A DNA stretch of 64,000 bases from Gordonia bronchialis DSM 43247 (GCF_000024785.1 NC_013441.1:2790001-2854000), one strand, 5' to 3'; counted from the first letter of the stretch, positions 53,142 through 62,542 are shown. Made by a program: numbers and translations. Notes: generated by a model not told the origin, from the sequence alone.

Positions 53142-53193
53142 TGAACCGCCCCGGGTTCGTCGGAGGCTCTCGAACCTGTGAAGGATGGAGAGC

Positions 53194-53511
53194 ATGGCAG
53201 CACCTCGGAAGTACAGCATTGAGCTGAAGGAGCGAGCGACGCGGATGGCGGTGGAAGCCCGCAAGGACCCGGCCACACGGCCGGGAGCGTTCAAACGGAT
53301 CGGCGATCAACTCGGTGTGCACCCGGAGGCGCTACGCACCTGGGTCAAGCAAGCCGAAATCGATGGCGGGCAGCGGCCGGGTACCACGAGCAGCGATTCC
53401 GAGCGGATCGCGCAGCTCGAGCGGGAGAACCGCGAGCTGCGGCGGGCGAACACGATCTTGAAGCAGGCGTCGGCTTTTTTTGCCGCGGAGATCGACCGCC
53501 CACAGCGTTGA
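53194..53511 (+). CDS. IS3-family OrfA (copy 2)
   Basis: 105 residues from ATG 53194 (MAAPRKYSIELKERATRMAV). HTH with IGDQLGVHPEALRTWVKQAE and leucine-zipper helix RIAQLERENRELRRANTILK. The T7 run at 53474-53480 (in ASAFFAAEIDRP) is a probable -1 frameshift site for the OrfAB fusion. Confidence 0.92.
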   Translation: MAAPRKYSIELKERATRMAVEARKDPATRPGAFKRIGDQLGVHPEALRTWVKQAEIDGGQRPGTTSSDSERIAQLERENRELRRANTILKQASAFFAAEIDRPQR

Positions 53512-54476
53512 TCGTGGAGTTCGTCGCCGCTTCTCGCGACGAACACGGAGTCGATCCGATCTGCGCGGCCCTACGCGACACGGCCGCCCAGATCGCTCCG
53601 TCCACGGTACGAGCCCACCTGAGTGCGAACAAGACCGAGGCGCCACGCACGGTGCGTGACCGGGAGATGCTCGGCGAGATCCGCACCGTGCACGCCGACA
53701 ATCTCGGCGTCTACGGTGCCCGCAAGGTCCACGCCGAACTACGCAGAAAGGATATCGACGTGGCGCGCTGCACTGTCGAACGATTGATGAAAGCCGATGG
53801 ACTGCAAGGGATACCGAGGTTGAAGACACGCAGGACCACCCGCAGCGATGGCGCCGAAACCCCGCAACCGGCCGACCGAGTCGGCCGGCAGTTCACCGCC
53901 GAGGCGCCGAACACCTTGTGGGTGGCGGACCTGACCTACATCCGCACCCACTCCGGGTGGGTGTACGCGGCGTTCATCCTCGACGTGTACTCGCGCGTGG
54001 TCGTCGGCTGGCAGGTCTCGACCACGATGCACACCGACCTCGCATTGGACGCCTTAGACATGGGATTGTGGGCGCGTGATCGTGCCGGCCAGGATGTGGC
54101 CGGACTGATTCACCACTCGGACCGCGGAGTGCAGTATCGAGCGATTCGTTACACCGAGCGTCTCGCCGAAGCTGAAGCGGTGACTTCGGTTGGCTCCAAG
54201 GGTGATTCGTATGACAACGCGATGGCCGAGGCGTTCAACTCGTTATTCAAGGCGGAATGTATCCGCAACCCGATCATGCGCCCGAAGAGCGGGTGGGGCG
54301 GTGTCGGCGACGTCGAGATCGCGGTCGCCGAGTACATCGAGTGGTTCAACCACCGCCGTCTGCACGGCGAGATCGGACACGTCCCGCCGGTCGAGTACGA
54401 GGCCGCCTACTGGGCGGCCCACACGGTCACCAGCTACCGTGAGAACCCGGTCCCAGCAGAGGCCGGAACCAACTAA
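53508..54476 (+). CDS. IS3-family transposase OrfB (copy 2)
   Basis: 322 residues. DDE residues D141 (LWVADLTYIRT), D205 (IHHSDRGVQYRAI) and E241 (YDNAMAEAFNSLFKAE), and the terminal RRLHGEIGHVPPVEYEAAYW. Overlaps orfA by 4 bp. Resembles the IS6110-like branch of IS3 transposases (GVYGARKVHAELRRKDIDVA, ARCTVERLMK). Confidence 0.93.
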   Translation: MIVEFVAASRDEHGVDPICAALRDTAAQIAPSTVRAHLSANKTEAPRTVRDREMLGEIRTVHADNLGVYGARKVHAELRRKDIDVARCTVERLMKADGLQGIPRLKTRRTTRSDGAETPQPADRVGRQFTAEAPNTLWVADLTYIRTHSGWVYAAFILDVYSRVVVGWQVSTTMHTDLALDALDMGLWARDRAGQDVAGLIHHSDRGVQYRAIRYTERLAEAEAVTSVGSKGDSYDNAMAEAFNSLFKAECIRNPIMRPKSGWGGVGDVEIAVAEYIEWFNHRRLHGEIGHVPPVEYEAAYWAAHTVTSYRENPVPAEAGTN

Positions 54477-54506
54477 CCGAGCCTCCAGCAAACCCGGGGC
54501 GATTCA

Positions 54507-55270
54507 TTTCTGGTGGGGCTCGGTGTTTCTGATCAACGTCCCGGTCGGTGTCGCCGCCCTGGTTGCCTGTGTGGTGCTGTTGCCCGAATCGGTCGACCCG
54601 CATGCACCGGCGTTGGACTGGCTCGGGATCCTCACCGCCGTGCCCGGTACGGCGGCGCTAGTATTCGGCATCATCCAGGCTCCCGCGTACGGGTGGACCG
54701 ATCCCGTCGTGCTCGCGGCTCTGGCGGCCGGTGTGTGGCTGATCGCGGGCCGCGGCCGGATTCGTGCTCGCATCCCGCATCACCGTCGACTCCGGCTACG
54801 GCTTCGTCGCGGTGTGCCTGGCGACCGTGGGCCTGGGAGCCGGGCTGGCGTTGGCGCCGGCTGTCGACGCGGTCATGGCGAGCCTGCCCGAGCATCGCAG
54901 CGCCGCAGGAGCTGGGTTGCTGATGGCCATTCGACAGGTCGGTGCCGCGTTCAGCGTCGCGATCCTGGGCACCCTGCTCACCGTCGTTTACACCCGCGAC
55001 CTCGACCCCCACCTGAGCGGCCTGCCCGAACCAGTGGTCAGCGCGGCGCGTGACAACATCGCCGGAGCGCAACTTGCCGCGACCCAGATTCCCGGCCCAG
55101 CGGGCGCCGATCTGGCCGCGTCCAGCGCCCACGCCTACAGCCACGCCATGTCCGCAGTGTTCCTTGCCAGCGCCGCCATCAGCGCACTACTGGCCGCGGC
55201 CATCGCCGCCAAACTCCCCAACCACACTCCTGCGCCCGCGCCGACATCACCGGCGCGTGATCGAAACTGA
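54507..55270 (+). pseudogene. DHA2-type MFS exporter, 3' part, with internal deletion
   Basis: Continues the split exporter: FWWGSVFLINVPVGVAALVA to AALAAGVWLIAGRGRIRA, then the frame shifts near 54760 and resumes as RITVDSGYGFVAVCLATVGL to LPEHRSAAGAGLLMAIRQVG and the last helix. Compared with 14-helix relatives (about 500 residues), about 100-130 residues between these pieces are gone. The gene is therefore dead even without the IS. Confidence 0.85.
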
Positions 55271-55363
55271 AATAGCCACTCCCATGACAGCGGCTACGGC
55301 ACGCGACACAACTGCGTGTCAGCCGAGCAGCAGTGCACTCCCAGAGAAAGGGCATCCGCCGGA

Positions 55364-55954
55364 ATGGTTACCTCGATCCTGCAGGCCATCGGACTCTTCC
55401 TGGTGACCAACATCGACGACATCATCGTGCTTTCGCTGTTCTTCGCCCGCGGCGCGGGAACCCGCGGAACAACGGCCGCCATCGCGACCGGACAATATCT
55501 CGGTTTCGGAGCGATCCTCGCCGCGTCGGTCCTCGTAGCGCTGGGAGTCACGGCGCTGCTGCCCGAAGAAGCCATCGCCTACTTCGGGCTCATTCCTCTG
55601 CTGCTCGGTCTGCTCGCCGCCTGGAGAGCATGGCGCAACAACGGCGACGACGATGAACGGTTCGAGGGCAAGAAGGTCGCGGTCTGGACGGTGGCGGCGG
55701 TGACCTTCGCCAACGGCGGCGACAACATCGGCGTCTACGTCCCGGTCTTCGCGACCGTGGGTACAGCGGCGATCGTCGCCTACTCGGTCGTGTTCCTGCT
55801 CTTGGTCGCCGTGCTGGTGTTCACCGCGAAGTTCCTCACCACCCGCAAGGCCATCGCCGAGATCTTGGAACGGTGGGAACACATCCTGTTCCCGCTCGTG
55901 CTGATCGTTCTCGGAATCGTCATCCTCGTCAGCGGCGGCGCATTCGGCCTCTGA
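55364..55954 (+). CDS. CadD-family cadmium resistance transporter
   Basis: 196 residues, five to six helices. CadD features: LFLVTNIDDIIVLSLFFARG near the N-terminus, YFGLIPLLLGLLAAWRAW, FANGGDNIGVYVPVFA and a final GIVILVSGGAF. The two acidic motifs (NIDD, GGDNIGVY) are the probable metal path. It exports Cd(II). ATG 55364 begins MVTSILQAIG; an upstream in-frame start is less likely. Confidence 0.9.
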   Translation: MVTSILQAIGLFLVTNIDDIIVLSLFFARGAGTRGTTAAIATGQYLGFGAILAASVLVALGVTALLPEEAIAYFGLIPLLLGLLAAWRAWRNNGDDDERFEGKKVAVWTVAAVTFANGGDNIGVYVPVFATVGTAAIVAYSVVFLLLVAVLVFTAKFLTTRKAIAEILERWEHILFPLVLIVLGIVILVSGGAFGL

Positions 55955-56094
55955 CCGTCGTCCCGGTCTGCACGGCCCAGATCACGGAGGACAGCGGCGA
56001 TCGGCTCCAAAGAATGAAGTGCTATTCGAGGCCGTAACCGGTAGACAGCCGTCCTTCGGTTGGTCCATGGTTGTGCTCAGGGGCGCTGCACCGT

Positions 56095-56127
56095 TGTGGC
56101 ACTACTACCACTGTGGCACTACTACCA
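56095..56127. repeat. Tandem 16-bp direct repeats (TGTGGCACTACTACCA)
   Basis: Two copies, starting at 56095 and 56112. The second copy runs into ACTACCATCGACGTAGT, an ACTA/TAGT pair with a 9-base spacer, so it is not a canonical site. They lie in the 456-bp noncoding stretch 55955-56410, which otherwise holds the operator at 56324. Confidence 0.5.
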
Positions 56128-56323
56128 TCGACGTAGTTCAAGGCCTCCGGCAACGTGGGGCTTCTACCGCGCCTAGCGGGGTCGCTCGTGCAAACGCTTT
56201 AGTCGGGCGCTGTCATCGTTGCGAACTGTTTCCGCCCCAGCGCATAGCCCTGACCCACTGGTCAACTTAAAACGCTGATGGAACCGTGAGGGGCGCCGGT
56301 TCGGCGCGCCCGCGCGGAGAGAA

Positions 56324-56338
56324 ACTAACCCACGTAGT
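56324..56338. promoter_or_regulatory. BlaI-type operator upstream of M23 copy 2
   Basis: ACTAACCCACGTAGT, exact ACTA-N7-TAGT, 73 bp before the TTG start at 56411; the counterpart of the site at 25414 but with a different spacer. Confidence 0.68.
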
Positions 56339-56410
56339 AGTAACCTGTTCGTGGCTCGTTTGATATCGATCTGTTCCATCCGGGACGACTCTTGGACTGA
56401 AGGACCTTCC

Positions 56411-57615
56411 TTGGCACGGCATCGCAAAGCTGACCCCAGCCCGCTCCCCATTGGTATGCACACGTCCCCTCGCGGTGCCTCGGCGCCCTTCACCCTCGGA
56501 GCCACGGGGCCGCAGCCTTCGGGTGTCGCGCGTGCGGCGGGGCGACATCGGATGCCTCCCTCCCCCGAAGCTGTGGTCAGGTCCATCCGGCCCGCTACCT
56601 CTGTTCCCCCGCGCGCGTCGCACGCTCGGTCGGGGGGTGCGCCCGGGACGTCTTCATCTTCATATCTACCTCGCGATGGCCGTCCATACACGTCTCGCTC
56701 GCATGATGTATGGCCGCGCGCAGCCCGGTTCGATCATAGGGGTTTCGGGCCACCGCGCACACCGCGCACGGTCGATCTCGGCAGGAACCCAGGGCCGCAG
56801 CGCCTACTGCTCCATGGGAGCGGGCGTCCGGTCTCGATTGCCAAGGCAGTCAGCAAGTTCGATCTGCTTTTCTCGACGTGCTCGACGACGAGAAGGTCTC
56901 GGGCGCATCAGCCAGGTCGACGGCCGTTGCCGGGCTGAGTGGATCGCTCGTGGCCGCGGTGGTTCTCTGTGTAGCCGGCGGGGCCGCGGCCACCGCGCTC
57001 GCCGATCGTCACAATCCAACGAACACCCCAGCGCTCATGGCTGGCGTGTCCGCCGACGACCGATCCGCAGCAGCGCCACGACCTGTAGCCCCCGGATCGG
57101 TGGACGAAGAACAAGGCACCACTCTGGCAAGGGCATCGTCACGCGATGAGCTGTCCGCGGCCGTGCGGGAGCTAGTACAGCCAGATCGCGCGCGGCCGTC
57201 CGAGCCCCTGGCGCCACAACGCCCGCGGTCGGCGGCACCGACCTACGGCACCGTCACCTCGAGCTTCGGAGCGCGTTGGAGCACTACGCACTATGGCCTC
57301 GACATCGCTAACACGATTGGCACGCCGGTCGTCTCGACCAGCGACGGGCAGGTCATCGAATCCGGTCCGGCCGATGGGTTCGGTTTATGGGTACGTGTGC
57401 TACAAGACGACGGCACGATCGGCGTCTACGGGCACATCAACGAGACGCTGGTGAGCGTCGGACAACGAGTCCAGGCCGGCGAGCAGATCGCAACAGTAGA
57501 AAACCGCGGCTACTCCACCGGTCCACACCTGCACTACGAAGTTTGGCAACAAGACGGACCCAAACTCGACCCGGCGCAGTGGCTGAGAACCCGGGGAGTC
57601 TACGTCGTCGGATGA
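56411..57615 (+). pseudogene. M23 endopeptidase paralogue, frameshifted in its N-terminal tail
   Basis: Paralogue of the M23 gene at 24125. It begins with the same TTG and AAGGA site (ARHRKADP), and the first frame follows the other copy to about 56780 (FDHRGFGPP). A one-base deletion then moves homology to the next frame (TAPWERA, then FLDVLDDEK), which has a stop at 56737 upstream. The frame from GTG 56878 to 57615 encodes 245 intact residues: membrane segment LSGSLVAAVVLCVAGGAAAT and M23 domain (THYGLDIANT, GPHLHYEVWQQ). A shortened protein from the internal GTG is possible. Confidence 0.7.
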
Positions 57616-57880
57616 ACCGGCATTGCCGACGCAAAGCTGTTGGCAACTCTCGGGCAGGCGCCATGGGCGTGAGCCGAGCCCACGCCGCGCCCTCGGAGCT
57701 GTTCTGCGGTGCCACGACGAAAGTATTCTGGGAAGGTGCTCCCGATCGATTCACAACAACGATGTGCTAACTGGGGTGGTCACCGCCGGCGGGCAGCGGC
57801 AGCTCGTTGTAGCTGATCGGTGGTCTTACCCGATGCTTGTGTGAGCACGTGTCTGGATCGTGGGTTCAACTATCCGGCAG

Positions 57881-58231
57881 CTACCCCGCGAGTCCACTCT
57901 TGGTCGCATGGCGGGCATCTATTGCGTCGGCCTGCTGATTGATACGAGTTCGCAGAGGTTTGAGGACGATCATCGAGACTGGACTACTGAGAATCACGGC
58001 AAGTACGACAGCTCCGAAAATCGGGAAGCTCAAGTCAAATATGAAGGAGAATAACAGGATTGATCCACATAGCACCGCAGCGAGTGCTAACCGCACAGTG
58101 TTGTACAGCAAAGCGATTGCGATAAGAGACTTGGCCGAAGAGCTAGGTGAGGGGGCGGCGCCGCGAGAAGTGTCTCTACTCATGGTCGGTAGGCTTTCCG
58201 TGTGCGGGTTGAATGCGATCGGCTGAATATG
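57881..58231 (-). CDS. DUF4229 small membrane protein, copy 2
   Basis: Counterpart of the gene at 23616, in opposite orientation. From the ATG near 58183 it reads MSRDTSRGAAPSPSS, two membrane segments and the shared LKPLRTRINQQADAIDARHA. The C-terminus is shorter (KSGLAG). More diverged than the neighbouring resB copy. The frame is open further upstream; the start is taken by analogy. Confidence 0.72.
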   Translation of the reverse strand, partial: HIQPIAFNPHTESLPTMSRDTSRGAAPSPSSSAKSLIAIALLYNTVRLALAAVLCGSILLFSFIFDLSFPIFGAVVLAVILSSPVSMIVLKPLRTRINQQADAIDARHATKSGLAG

Positions 58232-58310
58232 AGACGTGACACCGTCCTCCCGTCGAGCTCTTGACCTGGAGCGGGATTGATCCACCGATGAATCTGTGCG
58301 TATGTAGGTC

Positions 58311-59954
58311 TCATCGGCGACGTATGCGCCGGGGTCGGCGGTCTGTCGGCACAGGCTCGGTCATCCATCGCCGCGCCTGCTCGTTGAAGTCTTCGCCCCA
58401 CCCAGCCTGATCGGTGCGGGCCAGACCCGCGATTGTCACAGCAGTGACTCGTTGGCCATCGACTTTCACGGGCACCAACCGCACCCAGATTCGGCGGCGC
58501 CGGATAAGCAGAGACACAAGTAGCCCAGCAAGCATCACAGTCGCCGACAGCAGGACCCAATTCTGTGCCGGCCCACGCGAAACCTGCATGGACACAAATC
58601 GTTCGTAGCCGTCAAAGCGCACCACGGTGCCGTCGGCGATGGTGTGGGTCTCTCCTGGCCTGAGATTGACTTGTGCTCGCTGCTGGAGTCGGCCCTGCTC
58701 GATGAGCGCTTGGTTGAGGGAGTACGCGTTTTGCGGGCGACCGGTATCCAGTCCGGTGTCGCCCTGGTAGATCCTGATAGCCACATATGGATCATTCGGC
58801 ACGGGAGACGATGAGGTGAGAAGCGTTCCCTGGAATGCTGCGGTCGGAGCGAACAGGCCCTCGATCGCGATCTGTTGGTTGCGACGTTCGTCTGCGTTGG
58901 GGTAGAGGCCCGCTGGGGTATCAAAACGGGCCGCGCCTGAGGACAGCATCGTCTGCAAGTCGTCGGGAATGAAAAGCACTGTCTGAGTGCGCTTCTCACC
59001 GTTCGAGAATGTCACAGTGAACGTAGGCGCGAAGCCGTTGCCGAGGACATAGACGCGGTCGCCGGCGACTCGCAGGGGCTCGTTCACGCGGATACGCGCG
59101 GTGTTCCAGGTAGCGGGGTCACGCTGCCGCACGTCGCCGGTGTAGGTAACGTCAGCTTCGTACATGTCGGGCTGACCGCTCGGCAGGAACCGGGCATCGA
59201 AGCCCTCGACGCGAACGCAGAATGGTGAGAGGTCGGTACCGTCGACCAGGCTGCCTGCACGAAATGAGTCATAGACTGCGGTCGAGGTGTTGCATAGCCC
59301 CTGCGTGCCATCGGCGACGAGACTGCGGGTGCCCTCGTAGCCGTAGAGTTTGTCGGCCGCGATCGCTATCAACAGGGCGAGCAGAGCGAAGTGGAACACC
59401 AGGTTTCCCCACTCACGGAGATAGCCCTTCTCTGCGGAGATCTCAACGGCTGTGGTGGGTCGGGTCCCGGTCGCTGGCCGCGTGGTGGTGACTCGACGCC
59501 AGCCCCGCAGGTTGGCGTCAATGAGGGCAGCAACCTCGTCAGGATCTCCCTCTACTGTGTCCTCGATGTGCCGCGGCAAGCGGGTGAGGTTGCGCGGCGC
59601 GGGGACTGGACGAGCGCGCACAGCCCGCAGATGCTCGAGGATTCGGGGAGTGAGGCAACCCACGAGCGAAACGAACAGGAGGACGTAGATCGCGGTGAAC
59701 CACGAGCTGGCGAAGACGTCGAATAGCTGCAGTCTGTCCATCCACATGCCGAGGGAGCCCCGGTCGGCGATGTACTGGGTAGTCTTCTGCTCGTTGAGTG
59801 GTCGTTGTGGCAGCAGGGCGCCCGGGATTGCGGCTGCGGCTAACAGGAACAGCAGGATGAGTGCTGTTTTCATCGACGTCAGCGATCGCCACAGTTTGGG
59901 TAGGCGGCCAAGCATACGACGTCGGCGCGGCGTCGGCGTTTCGGTGCCCGTCAT
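58311..59954 (-). CDS. resB: ResB-like cytochrome c biogenesis protein, copy 2
   Basis: 547 residues, almost identical to the copy at 21844; the differences seen include a two-residue insertion (TGTRPTTAVEI versus TGTTTAVEI), N-to-D, Q-to-K and T-to-N changes. Same three N-terminal helices and C-terminal helix. Both copies are open, so the duplication doubles the dose. Confidence 0.93.
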   Translation of the reverse strand: MTGTETPTPRRRRMLGRLPKLWRSLTSMKTALILLFLLAAAAIPGALLPQRPLNEQKTTQYIADRGSLGMWMDRLQLFDVFASSWFTAIYVLLFVSLVGCLTPRILEHLRAVRARPVPAPRNLTRLPRHIEDTVEGDPDEVAALIDANLRGWRRVTTTRPATGTRPTTAVEISAEKGYLREWGNLVFHFALLALLIAIAADKLYGYEGTRSLVADGTQGLCNTSTAVYDSFRAGSLVDGTDLSPFCVRVEGFDARFLPSGQPDMYEADVTYTGDVRQRDPATWNTARIRVNEPLRVAGDRVYVLGNGFAPTFTVTFSNGEKRTQTVLFIPDDLQTMLSSGAARFDTPAGLYPNADERRNQQIAIEGLFAPTAAFQGTLLTSSSPVPNDPYVAIRIYQGDTGLDTGRPQNAYSLNQALIEQGRLQQRAQVNLRPGETHTIADGTVVRFDGYERFVSMQVSRGPAQNWVLLSATVMLAGLLVSLLIRRRRIWVRLVPVKVDGQRVTAVTIAGLARTDQAGWGEDFNEQARRWMTEPVPTDRRPRRIRRR

Positions 59955-60138
59955 CGTGGCGCCGGTAACGTCGCGGTCAGATAGTTATCGATTGCGGGAG
60001 AAAGGCATACGCGGGCGCCGACGAAATCGTCGACTGGGTGCCGATCGACACCCGACACTACGAGCGTGGTCGGCCGCCAGGACTTCCGTACCAGCACCGC
60101 CACCTGGGTCTCACCTGCTCTTTCTGGCCTGGGCCGCT

Positions 60139-60153
60139 ACTACGAAGAGTAGT
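60139..60153. promoter_or_regulatory. BlaI-type operator upstream of resB copy 2
   Basis: ACTACGAAGAGTAGT, exact ACTA-N7-TAGT; reverse-complement counterpart of the site at 21645, unchanged. The gap 59955-60317 has this and the next site only. Confidence 0.7.
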
Positions 60154-60233
60154 AGTTCAGACTGGCGGATAGCAAACGGTGATGCAGCTCGATGCCGAAT
60201 CAGAGAGCGAAGGGTCGTGACCGTAAGCTAACT

Positions 60234-60248
60234 ACTATCATGGTTAGT
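60234..60248. promoter_or_regulatory. BlaI-type operator upstream of L,D-transpeptidase copy 2
   Basis: ACTATCATGGTTAGT, exact ACTA-N7-TAGT; counterpart of the site at 21550, unchanged. Confidence 0.7.
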
Positions 60249-60317
60249 GAGATCTGTAACGGCGCCTATGCTCTGTGGTGCCGTTGTTGTCCCAGCGGAT
60301 GAAGGGCTTTGTGACTG

Positions 60318-61634
60318 ATGGGCCGCTCTGGCGCTTTGGGGACCCAGTTGGGCGAGACGCTTCGTAACCGCCGATCGACTGGCGATATGGAGTCGCCGCG
60401 GCGTCTGAGAATTCTTCGGCGCCACCGTCCGGCGTGGGTCAAACTTCCCCAACTACTGGTACTTGCAGCGCTGACGGCCGTTGTGGTGGTACTGACCTCA
60501 TGCAGCTCGGCCAGCGGTGGCTCAACCTACAGTGACCAGATCCAGGCCGTCGACAGCTTCGCAAACATCACACGACCCTCCATCGCTGTGGGCACCGCCG
60601 GCGGTGGCCGACTCGCACCCAACGCGGTCGTTGAACCTGGGCTCCCTATCATTGTGACAGCCAGTCGCGGCGCATTGACAAAGGTCGATATCCCCACAGC
60701 CAGTGGCCGTGCCTTGGCGGGCTCACTGAGCGAGGACGGCAGCACGTGGACAAGCACCCAGCCGCTGGGGTACTCGAAGCGATACTCCGTTCGAGCCGAG
60801 GCCGTGGGTGTGGGTGGTCGATTGAACGTCTCGCAAGGTTTCTCCACAGCCTCGCCGAAATCGCTGACCAGCGCGGTAATCCTCGGCGAGAAGACCGTCG
60901 GCATTGCCCACACGATCGGTGTTCGATTCGCGGCTCCCATCCCTGACCGAAAGAAGGCCCAGGATGCGATCACCGTGACCTCTGATCCTCAGATGCAAGG
61001 CGCGTTCTACTGGATCAGCGACTCCGAAGTCCGATGGAGGCCCGAACGCTTCTGGACGCCAGGCACCAAGGTCAGTGTTGCCGTGAACATTTACGGAGTC
61101 GACCTCGGCGACGGGCTCTACGGCAACAGAAATCTTTTGTACGACTTCGCAATCGGCCGAGCTCAAGAAATCGAAGCCGACGACTCAACCAAGACCATCG
61201 TCGTCAAGAGGGGTGGCAAGGTTATCCGAAGCATGCCGACGTCGTTCGGCAAAGACAGCACACCCACTCCACGCGGCATCTACATGATCGGTGATCGTGT
61301 CGAGCACATCGTCATGGACTCCTCCACCTACGGAGTGCCTGTCGAATCCTCAGCGGGATACCGAACACCCGTCGAGTGGGCGGTCCAAATGTCCTACAGC
61401 GGCATCTATATGCACGGGGCGCCGTGGTCAATGGCGGCGCAGGGCAACAGTAATGTCAGCAACGGCTGCCCAAATCTAAGTCCGGCAGACGCGGAATGGC
61501 TCGTGAAGAACACCCTGCGCGGAGACCCCGTCACAGTCAAGAACACTAACGCCGAAACGCTATCGGGAGTCGATGGACTCGGCGATTGGAACATTCCGTG
61601 GTCGCAGTGGAAGAAAGGCAACGCAGACACCTAG
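60318..61634 (+). CDS. L,D-transpeptidase lipoprotein (YkuD), copy 2
   Basis: 438 residues, differing from the copy at 20164 at about five positions (for example FADI/FANI, STWI/STWT, GRLSV/GRLNV, SPES/SPKS). Same lipobox, Ig-like domains and SNGC active site (C384). Both copies are intact. Confidence 0.93.
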   Translation: MGRSGALGTQLGETLRNRRSTGDMESPRRLRILRRHRPAWVKLPQLLVLAALTAVVVVLTSCSSASGGSTYSDQIQAVDSFANITRPSIAVGTAGGGRLAPNAVVEPGLPIIVTASRGALTKVDIPTASGRALAGSLSEDGSTWTSTQPLGYSKRYSVRAEAVGVGGRLNVSQGFSTASPKSLTSAVILGEKTVGIAHTIGVRFAAPIPDRKKAQDAITVTSDPQMQGAFYWISDSEVRWRPERFWTPGTKVSVAVNIYGVDLGDGLYGNRNLLYDFAIGRAQEIEADDSTKTIVVKRGGKVIRSMPTSFGKDSTPTPRGIYMIGDRVEHIVMDSSTYGVPVESSAGYRTPVEWAVQMSYSGIYMHGAPWSMAAQGNSNVSNGCPNLSPADAEWLVKNTLRGDPVTVKNTNAETLSGVDGLGDWNIPWSQWKKGNADT

Positions 61635-61812
61635 AGGCTCTGGCTTGCTCGACTAAGTCACTCACATCACTGGCCAGCGACTGAGCTCTGGTCTTGACAC
61701 GACACGACGCACCGGCTCCGCCCTGGGGTCAGGCCTGTGGCCCTCACCGATTCTTGTCGACCGCGAGATCGGCGCGCGCCGCCGCCCGGGCGGGACCGCT
61801 CGCCTGTAAACT

Positions 61813-61827
61813 ACTAGCCAACATAGT
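61813..61827. promoter_or_regulatory. BlaI-type operator upstream of dsbA copy 2
   Basis: ACTAGCCAACATAGT, exact ACTA-N7-TAGT. It corresponds in position to the site at 17774, but the spacer and right flank have changed while the TAGT arm is kept, which supports selection on the dyad. Confidence 0.72.
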
Positions 61828-61897
61828 AATATGTTTAGGCAGGAGTGAAGATCGTGCCAGCTCAAGCGGTCGTGGTTCGGCTCGGAGGGGTGTTTCG

Positions 61898-62542
61898 ATG
61901 AGCCGCAACGTCAAGATGTCGCTCGCGGCAGTGTTCGTGTTCTGTCTGGCGTTGACGGTGGTGTTTGTGGTCTCCCGGGCCGGCGAGGGCGAACAGTCCG
62001 GCGACCACGCGAGTATGACGGCACGGCCCGATTCTCCGCGGCTATCGGCTCCGTCCGAGTCCAAGGCAACGTTCGTCGAATTCCTGGACTTCGAATGCGA
62101 GGGGTGTGGGGCGGCGTACCCGGCGGTGGAGCAGCTACGCCAAACATACGGGGATCAGGTCACTTTCGTGGTTCGCTACTTCCCCCTTCCCGGGCACTTC
62201 AACGCTGACCGCGCAGCCCGGGCCGTGGCTGCGGCAGCCGAACAAGGCCAGTTCGAACCGATGTACCGCAAGATGTTCGTCACGCAACGCAGCTGGGGTG
62301 AGCAGAGGGTACCGCTGGACGATCTGTTCTTCTCCTATGCCCAGGAGCTGGGCCTGAACATGGAGCGATTCGCCGCGGCCTACGACTCGCAGGCGACCCG
62401 GGAGCTCATAGACCGCGATGTCGCTGACGGCAAAGCGCTGGGTGTCACCGGCACCCCGACGTTTTTCATCAACGACGAACGCATTACGCCCGAAGGTTAT
62501 GACAATCTGAGCTCTGCGCTCGAATCCGCGATACGGCAGTGA
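61898..62542 (+). CDS. DsbA-like thiol oxidase, copy 2
   Basis: 214 residues with FECEGC and GVTGTPTFFIN as in the copy at 17061; scattered substitutions (V6K-type changes, FDTQ/FVTQ, ARELG/AQELG, RIKP/RITP). CGGAGGGG precedes ATG 61898. Coupled to the VKOR gene. In this copy the upstream neighbour is the L,D-transpeptidase, because lnt is missing. Confidence 0.93.
   Translation: MSRNVKMSLAAVFVFCLALTVVFVVSRAGEGEQSGDHASMTARPDSPRLSAPSESKATFVEFLDFECEGCGAAYPAVEQLRQTYGDQVTFVVRYFPLPGHFNADRAARAVAAAAEQGQFEPMYRKMFVTQRSWGEQRVPLDDLFFSYAQELGLNMERFAAAYDSQATRELIDRDVADGKALGVTGTPTFFINDERITPEGYDNLSSALESAIRQ

Larger units (their letters stand above)
53142..54506 (+). mobile_element. IS3-family insertion sequence, copy 2
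   Basis: A 1365-bp IS3 element distinct from the one at 2682. Ends: TGAACCGCCCCGGGTTCGTC at 53142 and, from 54506 on the other strand, TGAATCGCCCCGGGTTTGCT, both leading to GGAGGCTC. The 3-bp target duplication TTT is at 53139-53141 and 54507-54509. Both frames are open. Confidence 0.92.

Noticed and set aside
55970..56323. CRISPR-like or iteron array suggested by the ACTACTACC repeats
   Set aside because: Only two tandem units with no spacers or further copies; not a CRISPR array or a replication origin.
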